In this document: one piece after another, positions 1 through 8,527 of the stretch | How the letters are laid out: each line of letters opens with the position of its first letter | Position numbering within the stretch: the stretch's first letter is position 1 | Assembly: GCA_003550305.1 (NCBI GenBank) | Contig: QKYT01000628.1 | Location: 34,893-54,695, forward strand | Source of the DNA: Glomus cerebriforme | Taxonomy: Eukaryota > Glomeromycota > Glomeromycetes > Glomerales > Glomeraceae | Reading direction: 5' to 3' | Length of the DNA: 19,803 nt | Translations under genes and position numbers: made by a program | The notes under the pieces: generated by a model | Seen by the model: only the letters and a program-made list of their open reading frames with translations | Databases searched by the model: none | What the model was told of the DNA's origin: nothing

Positions 1-134
1 ATTAATCCTTATTAATATTATTAATATTAAAAGTACAATTGAAAACTATACTAAACTATCACTAAAAATTAACATTTCTCTTCTTTTCTTTTCTGCGAAT
101 TTTTATGTTATTAATAGTTCCAGTTGGTTTAATT

Positions 135-1546
135 CTAACAAACAACTATTAAAAACTTGTATTCAAAAAGTGAAACCTACAAAAAAAAAAAGCAAAAAGA
201 AATATTTGTAAAACATTTCTAAAAACAATTAGCAAAAGCAGTTTCTTATTTACCTTAAAGCATGAATAAGTTGTAGTACAGTATCGCCAAAACTTCAAAA
301 TTTCAGCCTAAAGAAAAGAAAATAAAATATTAGTAAACATTTCATTAAAATAACAAAAAAAATCAAAGTTATACCTTTAAAATAGAAGTCTGGAAATCTA
401 CAAAAGAAAGAAAAATGTGTTAGTAAAATGCTTCTTCAAAAAAAAGCTAAAAAATAAAACTTTTGAAGTTGCATACCTTCAAAATCTCAGTTAACCTACA
501 TCCGAAGCCTGCAAAAGAAAGAATAAAGTTAGTAAAACATTCTGTTAAAAAACAAAAAAAAGAAAGAATCCATTTTGAAATTCTCACCTTCGAAATGGTG
601 TCCAGGAAGCCATAGATCTAAAAAGAAGAAAATTGAAACATTAATTAATGTTTCATTTAGAAAAAAATAATAATGAAAAATTCTGAAGGTATTTACCTTC
701 AAAATGCCTATAGTAATCCACTCTGAAAACCTACAAAAGAAAAAAGAATAAAATGTTAGTATTTCATTTAAAATCAATTAAAAAAACTAATTTTGAAGTG
801 ATACCCTCAAAATGGTGTTCAGGTAGTCTCCAAGACCTACAAAAGAAAAGGATAAAAAAAGATGAACATTAGTAAATGTTTGTCTAAAGAATAAGAAAAA
901 AAGAGTCCATTTTGAATTATTACCTTCAAAATGGTATTCAAAAATATGTTCAGGAAGCCGTAAACCTAAAGAAAATCAAAATGTTAATTAACATTTTGTT
1001 TAAAATAAAAAAAAAGAAACTGAAATTTTTGAAGTATTACCTTCGAAATTCATTTACCCACCTCCAAACCTACAAAAGAAAAAAATGAATGCTTTTAAAC
1101 ATTTCGTTTAAAATAAAACAAAAAAAAAATGAATTTTGAAGTTAAATTTACCTTCAAAATTTGCCTTCAAAATCCATCTAACCAACCCAAAGCCTACAAA
1201 AGAAAAAATGAAACATTAGTAAACCATTTTATCTTAAAAAAAAATAAAAAAAACTAAACATTTCAAAGTTTCCTTCAAAATCTCATTTACCCAAATCTGA
1301 AACCTATAAAAAAATGAACGTTAGTAAACTGTTTCATTTTAATAAAAACAAAACAAAAAAAATGAAAATTTTGAAGTTATTTACCTCTAAAATTACGTCT
1401 GGAGAACTTCAAAACCTTTCAAAATCTAAAAATAAAAAAAAAGCAAATATTAGTTAATGTTTTGCTTAAAAAAATAAAAACAAAAAAAATTTTTTTTTCA
1501 ATGGTATTTATTTTTACCTTCAAACTGTAGATTTTACAGCTGGAAC
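135..1546 (-). CDS. Microexon gene, possible SP7-like secreted effector (5' end unresolved)
   Basis: Read on the minus strand, this stretch is a chain of tiny exons between GT..AG introns. Exons from 5' to 3': 1518-1546, 1385-1415, 1291-1303 (probably decayed), 1152-1193, 1041-1069 (or 1058-1069), 924-965, 805-836, 697-730, 588-617, 477-508, 375-397, 254-307 and 135-176. Most end in GAAG just before the donor. A coherent frame gives peptides such as VLKFSRRNFR, FGLVRWILKANFE, LRLPEHIFEYHFE, VFRVDYYRHFE, LWLPGHHFE and FGCRLTEILK, then a last exon ending VSLFEYKFLIVVC and TAG at 135-137. Exons this short are often open by chance, so the frame is less certain than the splice pattern. SP7-like genes of Rhizophagus are known for short repeat-encoding exons and alternative splicing; the link is inferred from architecture, and no secretion signal was proven. 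Confidence 0.55.
177..1546 (-). repeat. Tandem exon-intron repeat array, period about 110 bp
   Basis: About twelve degenerate units follow each other. On the minus strand each unit has an exon ending ATTTTGAAG, a donor GTAAATA or GTATNN, an A/T-rich intron body, a branch-like TACTAAC or TACTAAT, and an acceptor like CTTTTGTAG. On the plus strand the acceptors show as ctacaaaag at 398, 731, 837, 1070, 1194 and 1547, with variants at 308, 509, 618 and 966. Branch-like gttagta or attagta lies about 20-30 nt inside the intron at 419, 528, 755, 868, 1215 and 1320. Intron lengths are 102, 81, 97, 82, 75, 87, 74, 79, 79, 79, 67 and 77 nt. The units probably arose by tandem duplication of one exon-intron pair. 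Confidence 0.8.
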
Positions 1547-1718
1547 CTACAAAAGTTTCTGTATGACATCTCATTGCAGTGGAATATGTAAATTTTTTGA
1601 AAAAAAAAAATTTCCTAGAAAATTTTTGTTTAGAATTATTAGTAGGTTGGGAATAATAAATAGAGTGGGCTGTAAGAAAGAAATGTTTAATTTAAAGACA
1701 AAAAAATTTTAAGATCTC

Positions 1719-1737
1719 AACCAAACTTTGTTTGGTT
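1719..1737. repeat. Short perfect hairpin
   Basis: AACCAAAC, a TTT loop and GTTTGGTT form a perfect 8-bp stem. It lies in the long intron or leader upstream of the microexon array. No T-run places it as a terminator, and its role is unknown. Confidence 0.5.
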
Positions 1738-1777
1738 AAGACTTTGAAAAAATTAAAAAAAAAAGGTAAAGCCATAC

Positions 1778-1930
1778 CATTAAGTGCTCAAAATAAGCCC
1801 GAAGATTCTGAGATTCTGAAAATCAAAAATCAAAAAAATCAAAATCAAAAAATTAAAAACCAAAAATCAAAAAATTAAAAATCAAAAAAAAAATTGCACT
1901 TTTCAACCAAATGGTACACCATATAATCAT
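1778..1930 (-). other. Possible 5' exons of the microexon gene
   Basis: Two candidate exons lie upstream of the array on the minus strand. The first, 1900-1930, begins with ATG and reads MIIWCTIWLK before a GTGCAA donor. The second, 1778-1815, follows an 84-nt intron ending TTTTCAG and reads SQNLRAYFEHLM before a GTATGG donor. Their phases fit each other, and the second exon also fits the exon at 1385-1415. The 231-nt gap to the exon at 1518-1546 is longer than the other introns. An alternative start is the ATG at 1572-1574, which reads in frame into the 1518-1546 exon. None of these is a clear signal peptide. Confidence 0.25.
1818..1892. repeat. A-rich simple repeat (AAAATC-like)
   Basis: Imperfect reiteration of aaaaatc and aaaaatt. 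On the minus strand this is a T-rich tract inside the putative 84-nt intron of the microexon gene, so it may serve as polypyrimidine sequence. Confidence 0.6.
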
Positions 1931-2129
1931 TTTCTTGATTTCTTTATCTTAACTTTTATATTTTATGTCCAAATTAAATAATTAAGTAAGTTTATAACAA
2001 TAGAGGTAATAATAATTTAGTTTATTTATAATCAGTTTGCATTTTAATTGGTAAAAAGGTATAGTATTTTCAAGGTAAAAGATATTTATTAATTCAATTG
2101 AAGTTACAAGAACTTAAGAAAATTCTCAA

Positions 2130-2310
2130 GATATTTATATAAAAATAAATATATATATGAAGATAATAAATATAATAAATAATACTAATATATTAAATAT
2201 AATAAAGAAAATAAATAAAATAAATATATTAACTATTCTAACTATCTTAACTATCACTACTATTACTAATATCACTAAGATCACTATGATCACAGAAATC
2301 ACAATCATAG
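2130..2310. repeat. AT-rich low-complexity tract
   Basis: Degenerate aataaata and taatataaat runs pass into an actatcacta / atcactatgatcac stretch. No coding frame is maintained, and the tract ends just before the first copy of the dispersed 115-bp repeat. Together with 1930-2130, which shows no gene, it fills the space between the microexon gene and that repeat. Confidence 0.5.
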
Positions 2311-2360
2311 AGTAGCACAGTTTGGCACAGTAATTAGGTGTAGTAGATCTTCATATTAAC

Positions 2361-2430
2361 ACTGGCTTTCCTTGCCTGATACGAGGAAATTCTTATATAT
2401 AATATAAGGAAGATAAGAGGAGTTTAGAAG
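2361..2430 (+). repeat. Dispersed hairpin repeat, copy 1 (plus, partial)
   Basis: This copy carries the family core CTTTCCTTGCCTGATACGAG followed by AATATAAGGAAGATAAGAGG and a GGAG tail. It lacks the left hairpin half seen in other copies. It faces copy 2 in opposite orientation, so the pair forms a large imperfect inverted repeat with a centre of roughly 50-80 bp. No ORF lies in it, so it could be a MITE-like or foldback element or an unnamed structured repeat. Confidence 0.65.
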
Positions 2431-2465
2431 GGAGAAGGGTTTTCCTATTTAAAAACTATATTCTC

Positions 2466-2632
2466 AGTCCCTTTAATAACCTTTATCTTACTTTCCTTAT
2501 GCTATATATAGAGATCTTCCTCGTATCAGGCAAGAAAGATCCAGTCAGGTAGTTGAATATCTCCTATCTGGCTGGTTTGGTTTTTTAAAATTCCTTTAAA
2601 CTTATTTCCTTATACTGCATATGAGGTATCAG
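2466..2632 (-). repeat. Dispersed hairpin repeat, copy 2 (minus, about 1.4 units)
   Basis: On the minus strand this begins with a partial unit (CTGATACCTCATATGCAG, then TATAAGGAAATAAG) and continues into a full unit. The full unit has CCAGATAGG, an AGATATTCAAC loop, CCTGACTGG, the core TTTCTTGCCTGATACGAGG, then AGCATAAGGAAAGTAAG. The partial unit ahead of the full one shows the same tandem habit as copies 4 and 5. Confidence 0.65.
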
Positions 2633-2639
2633 TTAAAAA

Positions 2640-3090
2640 TTTTTATATTTTAATAAAACTTTTTTAACTACATAATAAACAAATGTAATTATTATATAAT
2701 TTAACAATTATAAGTAAAAATTTATATATTCCATATTGATCAATTCTTATGCATATTATAATGAAATGATGAAATGAGAACAAAAAGTAATATTTCATTT
2801 TTAACCAAATCCGATCATTGGAGAAAAATATATTGTGGTATGTATTTTACTTCCAATATAATAAGTAACAATTAATTAATCTACAACTTGTTAAATCAAA
2901 TTAACAATTATATTTTATAATAGCAGATAGATAAAAATACTTTCTTTTAAAACAAATAAAATTTCTCTTAATTGATTACCTGAAATTTTTTGATTATTAT
3001 ACAGTTTTTATATACAGTATTAAAAGATATTTTTATTCGCTGATATTGACAATTCAGCAAAGTTCCACCATGTTTGAATTAATGGTTTGA
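2640..3090. other. Gene-free AT-rich stretch
   Basis: No reading frame with coding character was seen on either strand. The stretch holds A/T-rich sequence with a few short direct repeats such as aatgaaatgatgaaatgag near 2760. Confidence 0.5.
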
Positions 3091-3099
3091 TTATTATCA

Positions 3100-3960
3100 T
3101 TGATAGTTTTAACTAATTGAAAGCTGTAAAATTTCTCAATCAAATTGCAAAATATTTGTCTATTCTGTTGAATTTCAGTTGTAAATATTTTTCAATTATA
3201 CTCTTCATCAATTTGAAAGGACTTCTTGAAAATAAATTTTTGTAAAGGATTAAGCGAGCTTCAGATTCTAAAGAAATAAGTTTAAGACTTTTTGTTATAA
3301 TCAGATATTATTATTATTGTTTAAACTTGCAAATAATTTCAGCTTTAATAAATTCTAGTTTTTTGGGATATTTTCGTAAATAAATAATTTATTTGATTTT
3401 TCTAATGGAATTGATTTGATTTTCAAAGATAATAACATAATAATAATAAATGTAAAATTGTAAAGTTTTTTAAATCATTAATTTTATCAATTATGGATAA
3501 AATATAATTCATATCTTGATTTCTATAGTTTATGATCACACATATTTTGTAAAATTGATTGCTTCTTTGAAAGATATTGATATGTTTTCCATAAATAATA
3601 AAATAACTTTGAGCTTTTGTAATAAGATTTGGAAAATTTTCAAGTAACTTTAATTGAATAAAAATTTCGTTTGTATATTTCCAACCAATAAATATGAAGA
3701 TCATCAACTAATTTATTTCTAATTAGATTCCTTAAAATAAAGTCCAATTTTTCTTTGCTAGTTAATTCAATTGAATAAGTTGATAAAACAATTCTATATA
3801 ATCATTGTAATATAATTTTAAATATTTTTGTAAATTTTTATAATTTGGATGAGTAGAACATGGTCAATATTTCTGACTCTTGTTTTAATATATCCAATTC
3901 CTTAATAATTGACCTGAAATAAAATATAAAGGAATTTTGTATTACTAATTATTGGAAATG
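3100..3960 (-). pseudogene. Remnant of an unrecognised protein-coding gene
   Basis: Several minus-strand pieces in different frames look coding. From 5' to 3' they include ELDILKQESEILTMFYSS, then HPNYKNLQKYLKLYYNDYIE, LDFILRNLIRNKLVDDL, a longer piece at 3423-3707 containing LLENFPNLITKAQSYF and NQDMNYILSIIDKIN, and a piece at 3140-3289 with ISLESEARLILYKNLF. They run in one direction but are broken by frameshifts and stops, the normal picture of a decayed gene. The family was not recognised; leucine-rich, F-box-like proteins of these fungi are one guess. The whole could also be several unrelated scraps. Confidence 0.35.
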
Positions 3961-4573
3961 GCAACATATAGGTTCTTGACAGAGATAAGTTTTGATGTTA
4001 TTAATTATTTTATTCATGAAGGATTGTTTCTATAGATCTATGATTTATTTCTTTATTTTAGACCCATTATTTTCATTATTGAAAATTTTTTCAATTGTTG
4101 GTAATTTTTCAATTGAATTAGACAAGGTAATTTTTTTTTAATCAGTTTAATAAACTTTATAAATAGTTTAATAATTATTAAAATATACAAACTTATTTCA
4201 GTACCCAACGGTTGTAAAAAATATTATTAATAAAGAGAAAAAAAATTTCTTTGAAAGATCACGATTTTTTACTTACAATTTATTTCATTCATCATTACGT
4301 AAAATTAAATAAGAGATTAAACATATTTCATTCCGACCCCTGATTTGATATTTGTAAACTTTTAAATGATGATCAATTCTGATCATATTCAAATAAAAGA
4401 AATGCCTTAACTTATTTGGCTACCATTTAATGATATATGGCGTAAAAATTTTTTTTACTTATTAAATAACGAACTATTCAATGCGATATATAGTATTAAT
4501 TATTCTTAATACAGCAAATCGATCACATTACGTAATATGTTTTTTCTGGTTATTTAGCGTAACTTTTCTTTTT
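3960..4573. other. Gene-poor stretch before a kinase relic
   Basis: Some minus-strand codons near 3975-4010 (for example NIKTYLCQEPICC) may extend the remnant to the left of this stretch. Otherwise there is only AT-rich sequence. The hydrophobic run encoded at 4481-4573, in frame with the kinase relic that follows, does not resemble kinase sequence and is probably old intron. Confidence 0.4.
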
Positions 4574-4758
4574 AAAAAAAATTTTTACAAACTGGACAAG
4601 ATAATTGATGATTTTATTCGAGAGAAGTATTTAAAATTTAATAAAGATTATGATATAATATTTGAATAGATACCATATGATCAGTTTAAGAATATTAAAA
4701 AATAGTCAAAAATGGTGAAACTACATTATATTCAGCAATGTGGAAAAATGACCATTGA
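4574..4758 (+). pseudogene. TKL-type kinase relic: linker and glycine-loop region
   Basis: The frame reads NFYKLDKIIDDFIREKYLKF, then DYDIIFE, a TAG where Trp is expected, and IPYDQFKNIKK. After a +1 shift it reads KNGETTLYSAMWKNDH before a stop. In the large TKL-like kinase family of Rhizophagus, a linker ending in an IIFEWIPY-type motif leads into a glycine loop and a YSAxWK strand, and the order here is the same. The glycine loop is degraded. No later kinase motif follows on this strand, so only the first part of the gene remains. It cannot make an active kinase. Confidence 0.6.
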
Positions 4759-5362
4759 TCTGAAATACTTTTGTACACAAAATTCACAAAATAACACATG
4801 AATTTCTACATGAGGTATAAAGTTTCTTCTCATTTTATTTAATGATAGTACCTTTTAATATAACAATGATTTTATTCGATTTTTAATAAATTAAAATATT
4901 CAACTAAACAAATGCTGTATGCGGAATATCTCAAAAACCAGGCATAAAGGATTATATTATGGTCTTAATAATATATAAAATGTAATAAAAAATATATGAA
5001 TAACGTATTTGAGTTTGCTAAAGCTTAAAAGAATCACCACATATACATTGAAACTCTTCGGCAGAGTATAATACAAGTATATAAAACAAAATACATATAA
5101 AAAAAAATTATATATAAAAAAATAAAACCTGGATGACCATGCCATTTTTAAAATTTAATGTAACGAGAATCTAAAAATTAATTTTGTCCTGCCCTAATGT
5201 ATAAATTATATTTTTTTCATTTGTACATATATTATACCTTTGTAATATAAACTTATTATATAATCATAATTTCGAAATTAATGGGCTTAATGAGCTATTG
5301 GGCTAGCCGTATTTTTTTATAAAAAGGTCTATATTTAGTGGTTTTTAAATTTGTGTGTAATA
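4759..5362. other. Gene-free AT-rich stretch between two kinase relics
   Basis: No coding frame was supported on either strand. The kinase relics on either side point in opposite directions and cover opposite ends of the domain, so they are not simply two halves of one gene. Confidence 0.5.
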
Positions 5363-5623
5363 TTACTTTTTTGACTGATGAGTAATCGGTTCTTCAAATT
5401 GCTTTTCAATTTCATAATTTTTCTGAGTTTTAAAGAAGTATATACCAGAAAATAATCTAATTAATTCATGCACTTCAGTTACATTTGGCCTATTTCTTGG
5501 ATTTGAATCACAACATCTTTTCATTAAATCAATGTAACATTTTGGTGCTTGTGGTTCAGTTATTTCAGGTCTAACTCCATTACATATATTTAATGCTAAA
5601 TACTGATCATGTGCACAATTGGC
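5363..5623 (-). pseudogene. TKL-type kinase relic: C-lobe end
   Basis: An uninterrupted 86-codon frame starts ANCAHDQYLALNICNGVRPE, continues with PKCYIDLMKRCCDSNPRNRP and ELIRLFSGIYFF, then has a charged tail and TAA. This is the last part of a kinase C-lobe: the GxRPE motif, then the subdomain XI pattern LMxxCxxxNPxxRP with its conserved Arg. The first residues follow a TTACAG that could be a splice acceptor. No upstream exon was found before the dispersed repeat at 5791, so the ATP-binding and catalytic parts are missing. It may be a truncated copy or the last exon of a broken gene. The open frame suggests fairly recent decay. Confidence 0.6.
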
Positions 5624-5790
5624 CTGTAATCCATATTGGATTATGTAAGAAAAATTTAATATTGATAATTATGATTACATAATTCTTATGACACATATTT
5701 AGAAGGTAATCTCAATTAATATAAAATACTCACTTCTTCTAATAGATAACTTTTTATTAGCTTAATTTTTTTTAAAATTCTTTTTAAATT

Positions 5791-5875
5791 CCCCTCCTCG
5801 TAACAGGCAAGAAAAACTGGTTAGTTAGTTGAGTCTCTCCTAACTAGTTAGTTTGGTTTAGACTAGAATTTCCTC
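5791..5875 (-). repeat. Dispersed hairpin repeat, copy 3 (minus)
   Basis: On the minus strand this reads AATTCTAGTCTAAACC, AACTAGTTAGG, an AGAGACTCAAC loop, then CTAACTAACCAGTT, the core TTCTTGCCTGTTACGAGGAG and GGG. It has the best hairpin of the copies: AACTAGTTAG pairs with CTAACCAGTT with one mismatch. It ends after the core and lacks the ATATACAGTATAAGG part. It sits about 170 bp upstream of the kinase C-lobe relic. Confidence 0.65.
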
Positions 5876-5879
5876 TTTT

Positions 5880-6540
5880 TTCCTTTATTTTTTTTTGTAT
5901 ATTAATATATTTATGAAGACTGAAGAAATCATTATGGAAGATAAAAGAAATAAGAAATCTAACATTAAAAATACATAACAACTTTAAACCAAATGTAATG
6001 ATTGAAAGCTTCACATTGCGGGAATGAAAATGATAAAGATAATAAAGACATGAAGATAATGAGGTACGTGTCATAAATGGATTTCAAAAAGTGAGTTATT
6101 CATAATTAATTGCAGTGCCATTTTTGTTGCACATATAACTTAGATCAATACCAAAAGAGACTACTAATAGAAAACCTATGAAAATGTGACCAGAGTTAAC
6201 AAAAAAAAAGAATATATTAAGCCAAGAACAAAAAAATAAACATGAGGTTAATATCAGGAGATATTTGTAACTGAAGTCAACAACAAAATGGATAACTTGC
6301 ATATAAGATAAAGATGTTTGTGACTATTTACGGTTATCAAATTGATGACTTTTAAATACAATTATAATTTACAAATGGAAAATGCAAACTTCAAAAGGAG
6401 GAGGAGACAAGAGTTAAGTGAATAACTAACTACCGTTTAGACATGGTTGGAATTGATAATGATAAAATAGGTGTTTGTGAAATATAACCAGTAAATCAAG
6501 TGAGTGATACAACTTAACAAACAAATGGAAACATAATAAT
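5880..6540. other. Gene-free stretch
   Basis: Small open frames exist on the minus strand (5844-6074 and 6096-6302) but have no recognisable motif and read like chance translation of AT-rich DNA. Plus-strand frames are short and broken. Confidence 0.4.
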
Positions 6541-6542
6541 TC

Positions 6543-6588
6543 AGTTATTGGGTATGATGAATCGAACTGCAACCCCCACCCAATAACT
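6543..6588. repeat. Inverted repeat with an 11-bp perfect stem
   Basis: AGTTATTGGGT at 6543-6553 is the exact reverse complement of ACCCAATAACT at 6578-6588. The 24-nt loop contains gaatcgaactgcaaccccc, which on the minus strand shows the B-box-like AGTTCGATTC. The T-arm does not pair well and there is no D- or anticodon arm, so it is not called a tRNA. It could be a tRNA-derived scrap or an unrelated hairpin. Confidence 0.5.
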
Positions 6589-6868
6589 AATATATAACAG
6601 TTTTCACAATAATAAATTGATGTGATGAGTATACATGAGTCAATTGAGTAATAATTATCTTTCAACTTTTTACCTTTGTAATAATGACATTACATTTTTG
6701 TGCTTATCATGAATCATAAAATGATTCATAAGATAGATAATGACTCATCAGTTCATAATGCTAGGAAAACTAGAAAATGTTTTATGTTACCACCACTTCT
6801 ACTTCCAAAATATAAATGAAATTACATTGCATATACAGAGTTTATAATTCTTCTTCCACTCTTTAATA

Positions 6869-6994
6869 TCAAACTGTAACTTTTTTCGGTTCTACAGTAT
6901 TCCTGAACTGTTTGATATCTATTTCTTTTGTATTATTTATTTCTCTCATAAATGCCAACGAATAATTAACTGACAAAATGATGATTTGGTTTTT
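6869..6994 (-). other. Possible terminal exon
   Basis: After an acceptor-like TATTCATTCTCAG the minus strand stays open for 41 codons, containing SLAFMREINNTKEIDIKQFR and VEPKKVTV, then TGA. The charged, mixed composition looks more coding than its surroundings. No family was recognised, and no matching upstream exon was identified. Confidence 0.22.
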
Positions 6995-7468
6995 CTGAGA
7001 ATGAATATTTCAAAAATAAAAGAGTTTGCACATAATTTGTCAATGCTGATGGGCAGCATAAGATGTTTAAATCACGCCAATTATATGGTAAAAAAAAATC
7101 CTTTTTTCTATTGTACACTTTGAGATTTGAGAAGAGCTTTAAAGTAATTTTTTACTTTTAAATATATTTTTAATGCCTTAAATTGATTCTCTCACATTTT
7201 AAATATAAGATTAATATAAAAAGAATATGGTGATGAATATAACGATTGAGACGGAGTCAATCAAAAATTTGGCGAAGAATTGAAAAATGATTTGAAAATA
7301 TTTATCATTTCTTTATAATCTTAATTTACGTCTATTTATTACATCATTCTTTTCTTTTCAATTATAATGGAAGAATTGGATATGTATTCAAAGTGGCGCA
7401 TAAAAGCATACATAATTAACAAGAAAAATAATTGCCCCGATTAATTCTCGTATAATATATAATCATGA
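6995..7468. other. Gene-poor stretch
   Basis: AT-rich sequence with no supported gene on either strand. An ATG on the minus strand near 7060 opens a short frame that runs into the possible exon below it in a different frame; neither reading can be preferred. Confidence 0.35.
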
Positions 7469-7620
7469 AAACGATATGGTAATATAAAAACCAACAATAC
7501 AATTTCATGTACTAGCAATCATGTTAATAATTTGACAAATAACAATAAAACGTCATCATTTGAAGACGCACTAGAAATTAATGGTCGAATTTGAACATCA
7601 GAAGAAATATTAGTGTAAGT
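7469..7620 (+). pseudogene. Short exon-like coding remnant
   Basis: A 41-codon open stretch is rich in Asn, Thr and Ser and ends with KTSSFEDALEINGRI. It meets a TGA, and continues with TSEEIL up to a GTAAGT donor-like site at 7615. The family was not recognised. A single stop inside an otherwise plausible exon would fit a decayed gene. Confidence 0.2.
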
Positions 7621-7734
7621 GTCAACTTTATTTTTCAATTTACATCAAATTCCTTTTATTTGTCTAATTCTTCATAATCACTTTGAGGCGTAATCATTAT
7701 AATCATATGGATACTATCATTAAACATGTGTAAT

Positions 7735-7930
7735 ATTTTATTTTATTTTATTTTATTTTTTATTTTACTTTGTGATAAGTTACAGGTAATAGAAAATTAG
7801 TTGATAGAGTAGAAATAACTAAATTACACACGGCCTAACCCATATATAATGGTAATCGAAGAGAAAGAAGAAGAAAAATGAAAAGAATAAAATCTAAATT
7901 AAAAAAAAAAGAAAAAAAGATATTATGATT
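7735..7930. repeat. TTTTA microsatellite and purine-rich tract
   Basis: Five or so TTTTA units lie near 7738-7765, and a purine-rich run (gaagagaaagaagaagaaaa and following) at about 7858-7920. No gene is seen between 7620 and 8049. Confidence 0.5.
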
Positions 7931-8048
7931 ATCTATATAGAAAAGTAATTTGTGTGAAAATTAAGTGAGAAATCTAAGCTCCTAAGTTAGGAAGTTGTCT
8001 GAGGTCCAAATTATCCATGCTTTAGAATTAATAACCAAGTGATTTTTG

Positions 8049-8495
8049 TTAAATCTTTAATAAAATCATTAAAAAAGTGGCAAAATGTGATTTTTTGTAG
8101 TTTACGAGATTTAAAAATGTGGTAAATATGCGTGATAGTTCTAGTGGAATAATGTGGTGTAAGATACGATAGATATTGCGTGTGGTATTGGGAATTGGAG
8201 AGAAGATTACTGATGTTTTAATAAGGTTTGTAATTGTTTTGGATTGCTCTGGATGGTTTGTGCGAATGGGATTGTTAATGTTTATATCTGTTGTATGAGT
8301 TGGACAGAAATCCAGGGGGGCACAAAATAGTGCCTGAGAGATACAGTTTCTTTGTAAAATTGGAAGGGTGTGAAACATGTGTGTGATACTATGCGTACTG
8401 CTGTCACAATTTGGTTGCACAAAAAGTTTCAATGATGTAATGTTGTGCGATATAAAGATTTCAGCCTTGTGAACTATTTCCGATGCTAGGTTCAC
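8049..8495 (-). CDS. Hypothetical 148-aa ORF in a compositionally odd block
   Basis: The longest ORF of the window runs on the minus strand. It contains ITHMFHTLPILQRNCISQ, ALFCAPLDFCPTHTTDIN and NNPIRTNHPEQSKTITN. No domain was recognised. The codons are rich in C-ending triplets (CAC, ACC, CCC, AAC), unlike the A/T-ending codons of other coding pieces here. The plus strand is correspondingly G/T-rich and also shows coding-like scraps in broken frames, for example GWFVRMGLLMFISVV and FGCTKSFNDVMLCDIKIS. The ORF may therefore be the antisense shadow of a decayed plus-strand element. It could be a transposon fragment or imported DNA. Confidence 0.2.
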   Translation of the reverse strand: MNLASEIVHKAEIFISHNITSLKLFVQPNCDSSTHSITHMFHTLPILQRNCISQALFCAPLDFCPTHTTDININNPIRTNHPEQSKTITNLIKTSVIFSPIPNTTRNIYRILHHIIPLELSRIFTTFLNLVNYKKSHFATFLMILLKI

Positions 8496-8527
8496 AAATT
8501 AAAATTTTTCATAAAAGGGTTGGTTTT

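Noticed and set aside
529..777. 82-aa minus-strand ORF
   Set aside because: It reads straight through introns of the microexon array; only its exon parts (FSEWITIGILK-like and LWLPGHHFE) are likely coding.
1..1560. CRISPR-like array because of regular spacing
   Set aside because: The units are degenerate, the conserved parts are splice signals and the sequence is eukaryotic; a tandem exon-intron array explains the spacing.
4957..5145. 62-aa minus-strand ORF
   Set aside because: Hydrophobic Phe/Tyr-rich translation of AT-rich DNA with no motif and no splice partner.
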